Assembly: GCA_900768755.1 (NCBI GenBank)
Contig: CAAGDV010000036.1
Coordinates: 62,001-126,000 of the forward strand
DNA from: Lachnospiraceae bacterium
GTDB taxonomy: Bacteria > Bacillota > Clostridia > Lachnospirales > Lachnospiraceae
Direction: 5' to 3'
Length of the DNA stretch: 64,000 nucleotides
Shown: piece after piece, positions 8,312 to 17,772 of the stretch
How positions within the stretch are numbered: position 1 is the stretch's first letter
Layout of the letters: every line of letters starts with the position of its first letter
The notes under the pieces: model-generated
Database searches by the model: none
What the model was told of the DNA's origin: nothing
Seen by the model: only the letters and a program-made list of their open reading frames with translations
Translations under genes and position numbers: made by a program

Positions 8312-9703
8312 ATGAAGGTTAAGCAGTCAATAAGAAAGTGCATTACGATGTGTATTATTCCGATTGCCGTGCTTTTGATATTTCAGGTTTCGGGGGTTTT
8401 GTACACTTTAACATCATATTCTTCCGTCATGAAGTATTATACGGGATTTTATAATGTTCTGGCGGAGACGGACTCTGCGATGGCAGAGTATGATATTGCC
8501 ATGCGAAGAGGTGATGGAAGACCGATAAGCGGATATATTGTCGAGATTACCGAGACTTATACGAGACTTAAGGCAGCGGTGAGAGATCTGTATGCCAACC
8601 GTTTTGTAGTTGACGATGAGGTCAGATTCAGAATCGAGAGAGTCAACAGTGATATGTTCCTTCTGGAGCAGTTTATGGATGAGGCTGTTACGTTAGGAAA
8701 CTCGGAGGCAATAAGCGAAAAGTATACTTCCGAGATGCAGCCCACTATGGATGTATTTTTCTGCAAACTGTCTGAGTGCAGGAAGATTACGGCGGATCAT
8801 TTCGCGACACAGGGTGCAGACGCAATAAGCGACGCGAAGGTTATGGGAGTACTGCTTATTATTTCGGTATGCTTATTTGCGGGACTTGTTATTTATACAT
8901 ATGTTTTTCTTCACAGGAGAGTGTCGGCACCGATTAAGGATGTCTATGAATGGGCCATGGGCTTTGAGAAAGGCTACGGTGACATGAATGATCTCACCTG
9001 GGAGAAGGATGATGAGATAGGAAAGATTAAGCATGCCTTCAATACAGTCAAGAAGAAACTCAATTACGCAAACGCTCTGAGCGAGGAATACGCATCGGCA
9101 ATGAAGAAGCTTAAGAGTGAGGAAGAGATTAAGGAGAAATTCGTTAAGCAGCTGTATGATGAGAAGCGCGACAAGGAGGCAATCAGCACGGCTGCCAAGA
9201 GGGACGGGCTGACCGGATTATACAACAGAAGAACGTTTGATGATGTTGTGAACGATTATCTTCGCAGACGCGTTAACGGCGCCGAGGCAGCACTCTTTCT
9301 GATTGATATGGACAATTTCAAAAATGTTAACGATACTCTGGGACATCTGGCTGGAGATGATGCACTCAAGATGCTTGCGGGCGCAATGAGGATTGCGCTT
9401 CCCGAAGCACATCTCGGAAGATACGGCGGTGATGAGTTTATTGCGCTGTTTACCGATTATAATACCGTTGATGATGTGAAGGCGGCTGCAGACACACTGT
9501 GCCGGAAGATGAGGGTCGATTTTTCCAATGCGGGCAAGACGGTCAAGCTTTCAGTCAGCATAGGTATTGCCACAACCGAGGGCGTATCCGGATATTCCGA
9601 GCTGTATATGAAAGCTGACAGGGCTCTGTATTTTGCAAAGGAGAACGGACGCGACCAGTTTAAGCTGGAATCTGAACTTAAGGATTCTGATATAGCGGAG
9701 TGA
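8312..9703 (+). CDS. Membrane-bound diguanylate cyclase (GGDEF)
   Basis: Predicted to make cyclic di-GMP from two GTP. Order: TM helix (about residues 12-35), an extracytoplasmic all-helical sensor (about 36-170), a second TM helix (about 175-200), a HAMP-like linker and a charged coiled coil (about 200-285), then the GGDEF domain (about 290-455). The active-site motif GGDEF is intact at residues 372-376, preceded by DGLTGLYNRR and followed by SVSIGIAT. The RxxD inhibitory site that normally lies five residues before GGDEF is not present (the segment reads LPEAHLGRY), so product inhibition through that site is unlikely. The gene lies 5 bases upstream of the YfhO-like gene. Confidence 0.9.
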   Translation: MKVKQSIRKCITMCIIPIAVLLIFQVSGVLYTLTSYSSVMKYYTGFYNVLAETDSAMAEYDIAMRRGDGRPISGYIVEITETYTRLKAAVRDLYANRFVVDDEVRFRIERVNSDMFLLEQFMDEAVTLGNSEAISEKYTSEMQPTMDVFFCKLSECRKITADHFATQGADAISDAKVMGVLLIISVCLFAGLVIYTYVFLHRRVSAPIKDVYEWAMGFEKGYGDMNDLTWEKDDEIGKIKHAFNTVKKKLNYANALSEEYASAMKKLKSEEEIKEKFVKQLYDEKRDKEAISTAAKRDGLTGLYNRRTFDDVVNDYLRRRVNGAEAALFLIDMDNFKNVNDTLGHLAGDDALKMLAGAMRIALPEAHLGRYGGDEFIALFTDYNTVDDVKAAADTLCRKMRVDFSNAGKTVKLSVSIGIATTEGVSGYSELYMKADRALYFAKENGRDQFKLESELKDSDIAE

Positions 9704-9707
9704 TTAT

Positions 9708-12287
9708 ATGAAGAGGAAAGATACAATATTATTAAGCTTTTTAGTCCCATTTGCAATAGTGGGACTAATTTTGTTAGTGGCGGGACTGATGTGCGGAGTG
9801 GGTTACACCTCCAACGACTGTTACGAGCAGTATTTGCCGTTTTTTAATGCTTATTATGACATCGTAAAAGGGCATAAAAGCATGTTTTATTCAATGACCG
9901 GAAGCATGGGATACGATTTCTATGCAGTGTTTTCCTATTATCTTGTGTCACCGCTCAATCTCATCATGCTTGTTTTTCCGAAGGAATGGATTATCTATGT
10001 GGTGAATGTGCTCATCGTGCTCAAAATAGCGCTGAGCGGCGGAACTTTTTCGGTGCTTTTGCTGCACCGGTATCCTGATGCACCCAAAAGCCGAATTGTA
10101 CTGTTTTCGGTAATATATGCGCTGAACGGTTTTGTTGCCGGATATTTCTGGAATGTCATGTGGATGGACGGAATACTGCTGTTTCCGTTGGTGGTTTTCG
10201 GGCTTGATCTGCTGATGAGGGATGAGAGACCGGTGTGGTACTGGTACACACTGTTTCTTGCGGCTTTGATAATCATAAGTTACTTTATGGGTTACATGAG
10301 CTGTATTTTCATATTGTTGTATTTCTTTACTTATGAGTTTAAAGGCGTAAAGGACTTTTTTAGGAAGTTTCTGAGAATAGGGCTCGCGTCGTTACTTGCT
10401 ATAGCACTTTCGGCGGTTATTCTGGTGCCGTCATTTTTTGGCGTGCAGAGCACCTATATATCCGGTGAAGTACTTCCCGATATGTCGTTTTACGGCAGTT
10501 ATGCGCAGAGCCTTGCGACGGTTTTTGTCGGCGTGTCGCCGATAGGAATTGAATTTGAGAGACAGTACGCCAATCTTTTTATGACCACTCTGGTGCTTCT
10601 TCTGGCATTTATGTTCTTTGTGAGCGGCAGGGTGAAGGTATCAAGAAAAATTAGGCAGTTTGCGTTATTGTTTATATTGATTTTTTCGTTCAATTTCAAG
10701 CCGCTCAATTTTTTGTGGCACGGACTGCACGAGCAGACGGGAATCCCAAACAGATTTTCTTTTATGGTAATCTTTTTGATGCTTTTGATGGGATTTGAGG
10801 TTGCATGTCAGAAGAGAAAGGATGTTCCGATAAAGAACATATGGATTGCACTCGGAATATACGGAGTGTGCGCGGCGGTAATCTGCTTCTTTAACCGGGA
10901 AGTTATTATAATGGGCGCGTTGTCTTTTGGAATGTGTCTGGTATATGCACTTTTTCTCCTCATCAGGAGAAGAAAGCTCCGAAGCGTTTTAGTGTCGGTG
11001 TTTGCGTATGCCGAGATTGTGGGCACCTTTATATACGCGCTGTTTACCTGCAGCGGCAGCCTGACCGGCAATTACGGATACTATATCAATGATTTCAGGC
11101 GGATTAATTCATCAAAGGAAGCGGGCGTGTACCGCGAAAAGCTTGATGAGGTCTACAATGAGGACGAGGTATATTTTGAAAATGTGATGGACTATGCTCC
11201 GCTCTCCGAAATAACCCTTGAATGGGTAAAAGAAAGTGCGAGCCTTATGCGCAATGTAGGGCACCAGAGTATTGTCAATGAGGCGACGGTTTACGGACTT
11301 AATTCGCTCACTTTATTTAACACCTTCAACAATTACGCGCAGACGGAGTTCTACTGTGATTCCGGAAATGGTGGCGGAACCAACAATGTCATGTATTTTG
11401 GCGACAATCCGCTCATGGATATGCTGCTCGGAGTCCGCTACTCATATATCAGATACGCAGACACGGCGGGCATCAGTTATAAGCATGTCAGTCGGGTGGG
11501 TAATGTGGATGTATACGAGAATATGTACGCGTTGTCAGTGGGATATGCGGTGGAGGATGAATTCTTAGATGCCGAGTGGGGCAAAACAAGTGATTTTGAG
11601 AATCTAAACATTATCGCGAAAAGCCTCGTACAGCGCAATATGTATGACCGGGTGCGTTTTACCCTCGCGGACGATTCCGATGAGACTATGGGCGAGAAGA
11701 CTTTTTCATACACGGTGCCTTGCGACGGAGAGTTTGTTGTCCAGCCGGACATCAATGAGATGGCTTTTTATGAGGTATATGTCAATGACGTCCTGCGCTT
11801 CAAATCCCAGAGAAATTCATGTTTGTTTGAACTGGGAATGCTTAGTAAGGGTGATGTGGTTACGCTTCAAGCCACGCTTAAAAATACCGCCGACACATAC
11901 GGCAGTGTATTCGGCGCTTTCGTTGACATGAGCGTGGTTAAGGAAGCCTACGACAAGCTTTCCGCGGAGCAGCTTACGGTTACGGAATATTCGGATGATT
12001 ATATTTGCGGCAGAATAAGCCTGAAGAACGATTCCAAGGTGCTAATCACTGTGCCGCAGTCAAAGGGCTGGAGCATTACGGTTGACGGATCGGAATACGA
12101 GCCCGAGCTGTATCGGAATCTGTTTTACGTGCTTGATTTGTCCGCGGGTGAGCATACCGTTATGATGCGCTACATGACGCCCGGATTTATGTACGGCGTA
12201 TATATTTCTCTGGGTGCGTTGGCAGTTTTTGCGGCGGCGTTAGTTGTCACATTGGTGAGAAGACGTAAAGAGGATACCCAAAAATAA
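9708..12287 (+). CDS. YfhO-family integral membrane protein
   Basis: An 859-residue polytopic membrane protein of the YfhO family (GT-C glycosyltransferase-like fold). About a dozen hydrophobic segments fill residues 1-460, beginning with one right after the MKRKD start; a long, soluble beta-rich region follows (about 460-825), ending with a last membrane helix and a basic RRRKE tail. In Bacillus and Listeria, YfhO proteins have been linked to glycosylation of lipoteichoic acid; that role is knowledge of the family, not visible here. Loop 1 has acidic and aromatic residues (YTSNDCYEQYLPF), as expected for a GT-C active-site loop. It starts 5 bases after the diguanylate cyclase, so the two are likely co-transcribed. 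Confidence 0.82.
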   Translation: MKRKDTILLSFLVPFAIVGLILLVAGLMCGVGYTSNDCYEQYLPFFNAYYDIVKGHKSMFYSMTGSMGYDFYAVFSYYLVSPLNLIMLVFPKEWIIYVVNVLIVLKIALSGGTFSVLLLHRYPDAPKSRIVLFSVIYALNGFVAGYFWNVMWMDGILLFPLVVFGLDLLMRDERPVWYWYTLFLAALIIISYFMGYMSCIFILLYFFTYEFKGVKDFFRKFLRIGLASLLAIALSAVILVPSFFGVQSTYISGEVLPDMSFYGSYAQSLATVFVGVSPIGIEFERQYANLFMTTLVLLLAFMFFVSGRVKVSRKIRQFALLFILIFSFNFKPLNFLWHGLHEQTGIPNRFSFMVIFLMLLMGFEVACQKRKDVPIKNIWIALGIYGVCAAVICFFNREVIIMGALSFGMCLVYALFLLIRRRKLRSVLVSVFAYAEIVGTFIYALFTCSGSLTGNYGYYINDFRRINSSKEAGVYREKLDEVYNEDEVYFENVMDYAPLSEITLEWVKESASLMRNVGHQSIVNEATVYGLNSLTLFNTFNNYAQTEFYCDSGNGGGTNNVMYFGDNPLMDMLLGVRYSYIRYADTAGISYKHVSRVGNVDVYENMYALSVGYAVEDEFLDAEWGKTSDFENLNIIAKSLVQRNMYDRVRFTLADDSDETMGEKTFSYTVPCDGEFVVQPDINEMAFYEVYVNDVLRFKSQRNSCLFELGMLSKGDVVTLQATLKNTADTYGSVFGAFVDMSVVKEAYDKLSAEQLTVTEYSDDYICGRISLKNDSKVLITVPQSKGWSITVDGSEYEPELYRNLFYVLDLSAGEHTVMMRYMTPGFMYGVYISLGALAVFAAALVVTLVRRRKEDTQK

Positions 12288-12316
12288 TTGTAATAATCGT
12301 ATACAGGTGGTATACT
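12288..12316 (+). promoter_or_regulatory. Promoter of the ABC exporter operon
   Basis: TTGTAA (12288-12293), a 17-base spacer, then TATACT (12311-12316). Two GTATAC hexamers (12299-12304 and 12310-12315), themselves palindromes, sit in the spacer and over the -10, a possible operator. Confidence 0.6.
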
Positions 12317-12352
12317 GATTTTTGTATGCAAAACATTGAGGAGGATTAACGG

Positions 12353-13129
12353 ATGATAGAGGTAAATAATCTTGTTAAGATATACAGTCTTTCCAAGACA
12401 CAGATGAAGAAGCAGAAGGTGAATTATTCAACCAAAACCGCTGTTGATAATATTTCTTTTTCTGCGGCAAAGGGCGAGATTTACGGTCTTCTGGGACCAA
12501 ACGGTGCCGGCAAGACCACTACACTGCGGTGCATCGCCACACTCTTAAAGCCCACGGAGGGAACAATTACGGTGGACGGGTACGATGTGGTAGAAGAACC
12601 GTACAAGGTGCGCGAGAAATTGGGATTTCTCACCAATGACATCAAGCTCGACGCACAGTTTTCACCGGACTATCTTTTCGATTTTTTCGGCAAGCTCCAT
12701 AATGTTCCGAAGGATGAGCTGGCTGCCAGAAAAGAGGAGCTGTTCGGATATTTCGGAATTAATGAATTCAAGGACAAAAAGATTGATGAACTTTCAACCG
12801 GAATGAAGCAAAAGGCTGCCATTGCGGTCAGTCTTGTTCATAACCCTGAGATAGTAATTTTTGATGAGCCGACATCCGGCCTCGATATACTGACGGCAAG
12901 ACTTGTCACGGATTATCTCAAAAAAATGCGTGATGAGGGCAGACTGGTAATCATCTCCACGCATATCATGAGCGAGGCGGAGCGCCTCTGCGACAGGGTA
13001 GGAGTGATTATTGACGGAAGAATAGTGTGCGATGACACACTGCCCGAAATCTATGCCAGATATAATACCGACAACCTCGAGGACGCATTTTTTGAAATGT
13101 ATAAGATTAATCACAGGGAGGAAGAATAA
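12353..13129 (+). CDS. ABC transporter ATPase, NatA-like
   Basis: ATP-binding subunit of an ABC-2 exporter, 258 residues. The Walker A GPNGAGKTTT, signature LSTGMKQK, Walker B IVIFDEPTSGLD and the switch His in ISTHIMSEAE are all intact. Its closest recognisable type is the NatA Na+-efflux ATPase, but the substrate is not certain. It follows its own promoter and a GAGGAGG site. The stop and the permease start share one base (TAATG at 13127-13131), which indicates coupled translation of the two subunits. Confidence 0.9.
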   Translation: MIEVNNLVKIYSLSKTQMKKQKVNYSTKTAVDNISFSAAKGEIYGLLGPNGAGKTTTLRCIATLLKPTEGTITVDGYDVVEEPYKVREKLGFLTNDIKLDAQFSPDYLFDFFGKLHNVPKDELAARKEELFGYFGINEFKDKKIDELSTGMKQKAAIAVSLVHNPEIVIFDEPTSGLDILTARLVTDYLKKMRDEGRLVIISTHIMSEAERLCDRVGVIIDGRIVCDDTLPEIYARYNTDNLEDAFFEMYKINHREEE

Positions 13130-14331
13130 TGAACGGATTTAAGACTATCGTAAGTAAAGAACTCACGCGTGTTTTTAAGGACAAAAAACTGATTTTTTCA
13201 ATGTTTGTTCTTCCGCTTGTTCTTGTAATTGGAATTTTTGCATTGATTTTTGTCCTCATGACCAATATGCAGGAGGATATAGAGTCGCATGTTTCCAATG
13301 TATATATCCAGAACGCCCCGGATAAATTCACTACTATGATGGGTGCTGTTGATGACAGCAAGATCACATATCTTGACGATGCTGCGGATGTCAGCGGAAT
13401 AAAGGACGGAATTCTTGAGGGGGACGTGGACCTTCTGATTGTGTTCCCAAAGGATTTTGAGAGCAGCAATCTTCCGCAGGTTAAGACATTCTATAATCCT
13501 TCAGAGGATTATTCCAACGAGGCGAGAACCCGGTTTGTCGGCAATTACCTCGAAGCATACCGGCAGTCTCTTATTGCGGACAAATTCGGCAGTGTTGAAA
13601 ATGTGCTGATGTTTACGGTGGATTCGGATAATACGGAGTGTGAGATTGTAGACACCCAGAAGGCTACGGGAAAAGTACTGGGCATGCTGGTTCCGTATTT
13701 TATCACGATGATGATTTTTGCCGGAGCGATGGGACTCGGAATGGATTCGATTGCCGGCGAGAAGGAGAGGGGAACACTTGCAAGCCTTTTGATGACGCCG
13801 GTCAAGAGACTGGAAATAGTTATGGGCAAGCTTACGGCGCTCGGTATTTTTTCAATTCTTTCGGCAACAGTGTATATCGTGGCCATGCTGGTGTCATTTT
13901 CATTCCTCGGAAACTTCATGGATGATGAGGCGGCAGCGGCGTTTTCGGGACTTTCAATTTCTTTTACCCCGACGCAGGTTATCGAACTTGTTGTGCTTAT
14001 TCTGGGCGTTGTGATTATGTATGTATCAATCATCGGATTTGTGTCGGTGCTTGCAAAGAACATCAAAGAGGCTCAAAGCTACATAATGCCGGTATACATT
14101 GTGGTAATTATTGCGGGAATGATTACAATGTACACATCGGACACATCTTCGATTACAAGTTATATGATTCCTTTGTTTAACTCATCGGTTGCATTCAAGG
14201 GAATTTTCACACAGCAGATTACGGCACCGGAATTTCTTTTGACCGTTGTTGTGACATACGGATGTGCAGCGGCGCTTATTGCGCTCACCGCCAGGGCGTT
14301 TAAGAGTGAAAAACTCATGCTCAATGCGTAG
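13129..14331 (+). CDS. ABC-2 type permease, NatB-like
   Basis: Membrane subunit of the exporter, 400 residues. A first TM helix (about residues 20-45) is followed by a long extracytoplasmic domain (about 46-180) and then five to six TM helices, the usual ABC-2/NatB layout. The GEKERGTLASLLMTPV segment is the conserved cytoplasmic coupling motif of this family. It is coupled to the upstream ATPase. Substrate cannot be deduced; sodium is possible by analogy with NatAB. Confidence 0.88.
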   Translation: MNGFKTIVSKELTRVFKDKKLIFSMFVLPLVLVIGIFALIFVLMTNMQEDIESHVSNVYIQNAPDKFTTMMGAVDDSKITYLDDAADVSGIKDGILEGDVDLLIVFPKDFESSNLPQVKTFYNPSEDYSNEARTRFVGNYLEAYRQSLIADKFGSVENVLMFTVDSDNTECEIVDTQKATGKVLGMLVPYFITMMIFAGAMGLGMDSIAGEKERGTLASLLMTPVKRLEIVMGKLTALGIFSILSATVYIVAMLVSFSFLGNFMDDEAAAAFSGLSISFTPTQVIELVVLILGVVIMYVSIIGFVSVLAKNIKEAQSYIMPVYIVVIIAGMITMYTSDTSSITSYMIPLFNSSVAFKGIFTQQITAPEFLLTVVVTYGCAAALIALTARAFKSEKLMLNA

Positions 14332-14340
14332 GAGCAGCGT

Positions 14341-14991
14341 ATGATTTCTGTTGTTTTTGATATGGACGGCGTTCTTTTTGACACTCAGAGGCTGTATCTT
14401 CTGACCTGGTACAAGGTAGGGGAGATAATGGGGCTTTCGGATATAAAAGAGGTTGCACCGGGGTGTATGGGAATGAACAGAAATGACCAGAGAAGTGTGC
14501 TTCTTAGGCATTACGGCAGGGATTTTGACTATGAGAGTTTCATGAAACATAAGGACAGGATTTTTGCCGAATACATCAGCAACGGAATAGATATGAAGCC
14601 GGGATGCCTTGATATTCTGCGATATTTGAAGTCCAAAAACGCGGCGGTGGCACTTGCCTCATCGTCAAAAAGAGAGTCGGTTATGCATAACATCACTTCG
14701 ACCGGGCTGTCGGAGTATTTTGACATAATAATAAGCGGTGATATGGTGGAACACTCAAAACCGGCACCGGATATATATCTTATGGCCTGCAGGGCTTTGG
14801 GGACCAACCCTTGTGATACCTTCGCCGTGGAAGATTCATATAACGGGGTGCGCTCCGCGGTCAGTGCAGGGCTCAAAACAATAATGATACCGGATGTGGC
14901 TCCTCCTACAAAGGAGCTCGACTCCGTTATATATGCCAGATATAAAAGTCTGACGGAGTTTATGAATTTTTTAAGGAGGCAGTATGACTGA
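14341..14991 (+). CDS. HAD-superfamily phosphatase, beta-phosphoglucomutase-like
   Basis: A 216-residue HAD hydrolase of subfamily IA type. Motif I is FDMDGVLFDT with both aspartates, motif II is LASSSKRE, the motif III Lys is in HSKPAPDIYLMA, and motif IV is VEDSYNGVRSA. The cap domain lies between motif I and II. The overall pattern matches beta-phosphoglucomutase and phosphosugar phosphatases; the real substrate is not determinable. It starts 9 bases after the permease gene and overlaps tldD by 8 bases, with the tldD ribosome site AAGGAGG inside its 3' end. Confidence 0.85.
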   Translation: MISVVFDMDGVLFDTQRLYLLTWYKVGEIMGLSDIKEVAPGCMGMNRNDQRSVLLRHYGRDFDYESFMKHKDRIFAEYISNGIDMKPGCLDILRYLKSKNAAVALASSSKRESVMHNITSTGLSEYFDIIISGDMVEHSKPAPDIYLMACRALGTNPCDTFAVEDSYNGVRSAVSAGLKTIMIPDVAPPTKELDSVIYARYKSLTEFMNFLRRQYD

Positions 14992-16384
14992 AAAAGAATT
15001 AATCAAAAAACTTATGGAGAGACTTTGGGGCAAATATGATTATGCATCAATTCTTAAGGCTTCTTCCGTAGGAAAAAATTACAGCGTGTCCGCCGGCGGA
15101 ATAACAATAAGCCAGAACGATTTGTGGAGTCAGGACGGATATGTAATAAAGGTTGTCGATAAAGGCGTTGTGTGCGAGTATTCGTTCAATGTACTTTCCG
15201 AAGATGAACTTTCTGAGATTGAAAAGGCGGTGGGCGAATTGCTTGAGTGCCGAAGAAATCTTTCCGAGACCTTCGGCGTTAACAATTACGAGGCACCCGA
15301 TGAAGAGGTGGTTAAAAGCTTTACCGAGAATGAGGTGACGGACAGCCCTATTGAATGTCCGGATGATGAGATTATCGACCGCCTTAAAGATTTGCGCGAG
15401 TATGCTATGTCGCTTGATGAGAGGCTTCTGGACTGCAAAACAGTCGTACAGTATCAGGAGTATGAGAAATACTTTTTGTCGCCGAAAAAAGAATTGTCAC
15501 AGAAGGTTTTGTGGACCTGCAGCTTTTTCATGCTGTTTGCAAAGAAAGGCGACGTGGTGCGCAATGTCTATAAGGCATTTTCAAACAGGGACGGTATGAA
15601 GGTTCTCGATAAGATGAAGGAAAAAATCGCACCTGCCGTAAAGGATGTCATTGACCTGCTTGATGCCGAGTCCATAACTCCCGGAGAGTACGAGTGCGTA
15701 TGCACGCCTGAAGTCACGGGAATGATAGTTCACGAGGCGTTCGGACACGGCGTTGAAATGGACATGTTTGTAAAGAATCGTGCGCTTGCAAAGGAATATA
15801 TCGGCAAACAGGTTGCCTCCCCGCTTGTGACAATGCACGACGGTGCTGCGGCTGCGGTTGAGGTTGCCACATACGATTTTGACGATGAAGGAACCCCGGC
15901 AACGGATACAGTTGTTATCGACAAAGGAATTCTTGTAAGCGGAATATGTGATAATCTTTCCGCGCAGGCTTTGGGCGTTAAGCCGACCGGCAACGGCAGA
16001 AGGGAGAGCTTTGAACGAAAGGCATACACGAGAATGACCAACACCTTCTTTGAGGGCGGCACTGACACGGTTGAAGATATGATTAAGTCAATAAAACACG
16101 GATATCTTCTGGCTGACCCGACCTGCGGAATGGAGGATCCGAAGAACTGGGGCATCCAGTGCATGGTAAACTCCGCAAGAGAAATTGTTGACGGAAAGCT
16201 TACCGGCAAAATATATTCGCCGATTATTTTAAGCGGATATGTTCCGGACCTTTTAAAGTCGATTTCAATGATGAGCAGCAATGTTGAGCTTTGCGGAAGC
16301 GGAGCCTGCGGTAAGGGATATAAGGAATTTGTCAAGGTGAGTGACGGCGGACCGTACATCAAGGCAAAGGTAAAGATTGGGTAG
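14984..16384 (+). CDS. tldD: TldD-type metallopeptidase subunit
   Basis: Zn-dependent peptidase subunit of the TldD/TldE (PmbA) heterodimer. The HEAFGH motif (in IVHEAFGHGVEMDMF), which supplies the zinc ligands and catalytic Glu, marks this as the active subunit. The C-terminal half keeps the family Gly-rich segments (PTGNGRRESFERKAYTRMTN and CGSGACGKGY). In Escherichia coli TldD/E matures microcin B17 and degrades CcdA; no such substrate gene is visible nearby. At 466 residues it is of usual length. It overlaps the HAD gene by 8 bases and is 8 bases from tldE, so the pair forms one unit. Confidence 0.9.
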   Translation: MTEKELIKKLMERLWGKYDYASILKASSVGKNYSVSAGGITISQNDLWSQDGYVIKVVDKGVVCEYSFNVLSEDELSEIEKAVGELLECRRNLSETFGVNNYEAPDEEVVKSFTENEVTDSPIECPDDEIIDRLKDLREYAMSLDERLLDCKTVVQYQEYEKYFLSPKKELSQKVLWTCSFFMLFAKKGDVVRNVYKAFSNRDGMKVLDKMKEKIAPAVKDVIDLLDAESITPGEYECVCTPEVTGMIVHEAFGHGVEMDMFVKNRALAKEYIGKQVASPLVTMHDGAAAAVEVATYDFDDEGTPATDTVVIDKGILVSGICDNLSAQALGVKPTGNGRRESFERKAYTRMTNTFFEGGTDTVEDMIKSIKHGYLLADPTCGMEDPKNWGIQCMVNSAREIVDGKLTGKIYSPIILSGYVPDLLKSISMMSSNVELCGSGACGKGYKEFVKVSDGGPYIKAKVKIG

Positions 16385-16392
16385 GTGCTTGT

Positions 16393-17646
16393 ATGACTGA
16401 TAGAATTTTAAGAATTTTAAAACAAAAAGGTATAGACAAATATGTTATTTATGATGAGACAAGAATCTCTTTCGAGATGTTTTTCATCAAGAAGAAAGTT
16501 GACATGACGCGCTCCAACAATGTGAAAGTTGCGACTGTCACATTGCTTAGGGATTTTACCGAAGGAGATAAGCAGTATACCGGAAACACGCATGTGTTTA
16601 TATATCCCCAGAATACCGATGAGGAAATCGCCGCAATTATCGACGATGCCTATGCTTCGGCCAAGTATGTCAAAAATCCGTATTATGAGCTTCCGAAGGG
16701 AAGTGACACCGTAATACGATATGACGGTGAACTTTCCGCCAAAACACTTTCCGACAACGCCATCCGAATGGCAAAAGCCCTCTATGAGGCGGATGTGAGG
16801 GAGGATGCTTTCATCAATTCGGCAGAGCTGTTCTCAATCAGAAAAATCGTGAAGATTACAAGCTCAAACGGCGCGGACTGTTCATATGAGCAGTACCGGA
16901 TTAAGGGCGAGTACGTGACACAGAGCGTCATAAACGGAAATGATGTGGAGCTTTACAACAGCTTTGAGTATGACAATCCTGACTGTGAGGCACTTAAAAA
17001 ACATTGTGCCGAGGCGCTTTCTGCGGCTGCGGACAGGGCTGTGGCAGAGAAGGCACCAAAGGATCTGAGCGGTGTGCCGATAATTCTGTGCAATGAAGCT
17101 TTGAACTCTTTTATGGAATTCTATCTTATGAGAGCAGATTCAGCGTTGATTTATCCCGGATATTCTGATTACAAGGTCGGCATGGATGTGTGCGCCGGCC
17201 TGTCGGGAGAAAAGCCCAGTTTTGAGGTATCTTCAACAACTCCTTTTTCAAATGACGGAGTTTTGCAGACAAAGAGAGAGTTTTTAAAGGACGGAGTGCT
17301 ACAGTGCATCCACGGCGACAACCGTTTCATGTACTATCTCGGAAAAGAGCAGACCGGGCGTTTTAACCGGGTCCATATGAGCAACAAAAATGCGACGGCA
17401 GAGGATTTTAAGAAAACACCTTATGTGCTCGTCAGATATTTTTCGGATTTCCAGATGGATGAGATGGACGGACATTTCGGCGGAGAGTTCAGACTTGCGA
17501 CATATTTTGACGGCGAAAAGGAACACATCATAACCGGCGGAACCGTCAGTGGAAATATCCTCACCGCATCATCAATGCAGTATTCGGAGGAGAGATACAA
17601 AGACGCCTCATACGAAGGTCCCAAGATGATAAAAATCAATCCGTAA
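16393..17646 (+). CDS. tldE: TldE/PmbA-like subunit
   Basis: Non-catalytic partner of TldD, 417 residues, homologous to PmbA but with no HExxxH motif. The C-terminal half carries the family pattern of Gly-rich beta segments (GHFGGEFRLATYFDG, TGGTVSGNIL). The short, weak ribosome site GTAGGTG suggests reliance on coupling with tldD just upstream. A strong terminator follows the stop by 7 bases, closing the operon that appears to begin at the ABC exporter genes. Confidence 0.83.
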   Translation: MTDRILRILKQKGIDKYVIYDETRISFEMFFIKKKVDMTRSNNVKVATVTLLRDFTEGDKQYTGNTHVFIYPQNTDEEIAAIIDDAYASAKYVKNPYYELPKGSDTVIRYDGELSAKTLSDNAIRMAKALYEADVREDAFINSAELFSIRKIVKITSSNGADCSYEQYRIKGEYVTQSVINGNDVELYNSFEYDNPDCEALKKHCAEALSAAADRAVAEKAPKDLSGVPIILCNEALNSFMEFYLMRADSALIYPGYSDYKVGMDVCAGLSGEKPSFEVSSTTPFSNDGVLQTKREFLKDGVLQCIHGDNRFMYYLGKEQTGRFNRVHMSNKNATAEDFKKTPYVLVRYFSDFQMDEMDGHFGGEFRLATYFDGEKEHIITGGTVSGNILTASSMQYSEERYKDASYEGPKMIKINP

Positions 17647-17653
17647 TTATTTT

Positions 17654-17693
17654 AACTTCCTGCCATGTGAAAAGCACGGCAGGAAGTTTTTTT
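17654..17693 (+). terminator. Rho-independent terminator after tldE
   Basis: AACTTCCTGCC (17654-17664) pairs with GGCAGGAAGTT (17678-17688), 11 perfect pairs, followed by a run of T. It insulates the downstream LexA-box promoter. Confidence 0.9.
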
Positions 17694-17724
17694 CTGCCCT
17701 TTCCGGAGAATCTTTGGTTTTTAC

Positions 17725-17753
17725 TTGCAATTACCGAACAAATGTTCTATAAT
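17725..17753 (+). promoter_or_regulatory. Promoter with a LexA (SOS) box in its spacer
   Basis: The -35 TTGCAA (17725-17730) and -10 TATAAT (17748-17753) are 17 bases apart. The spacer holds CGAACAAATGTTC (17735-17747), which matches the Gram-positive LexA/DinR core GAAC-N4-GTTC perfectly. LexA bound here would block RNA polymerase directly, and DNA damage would release it. Confidence 0.85.
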
Positions 17754-17772
17754 ATGTAAAAAGGAGTAAATT

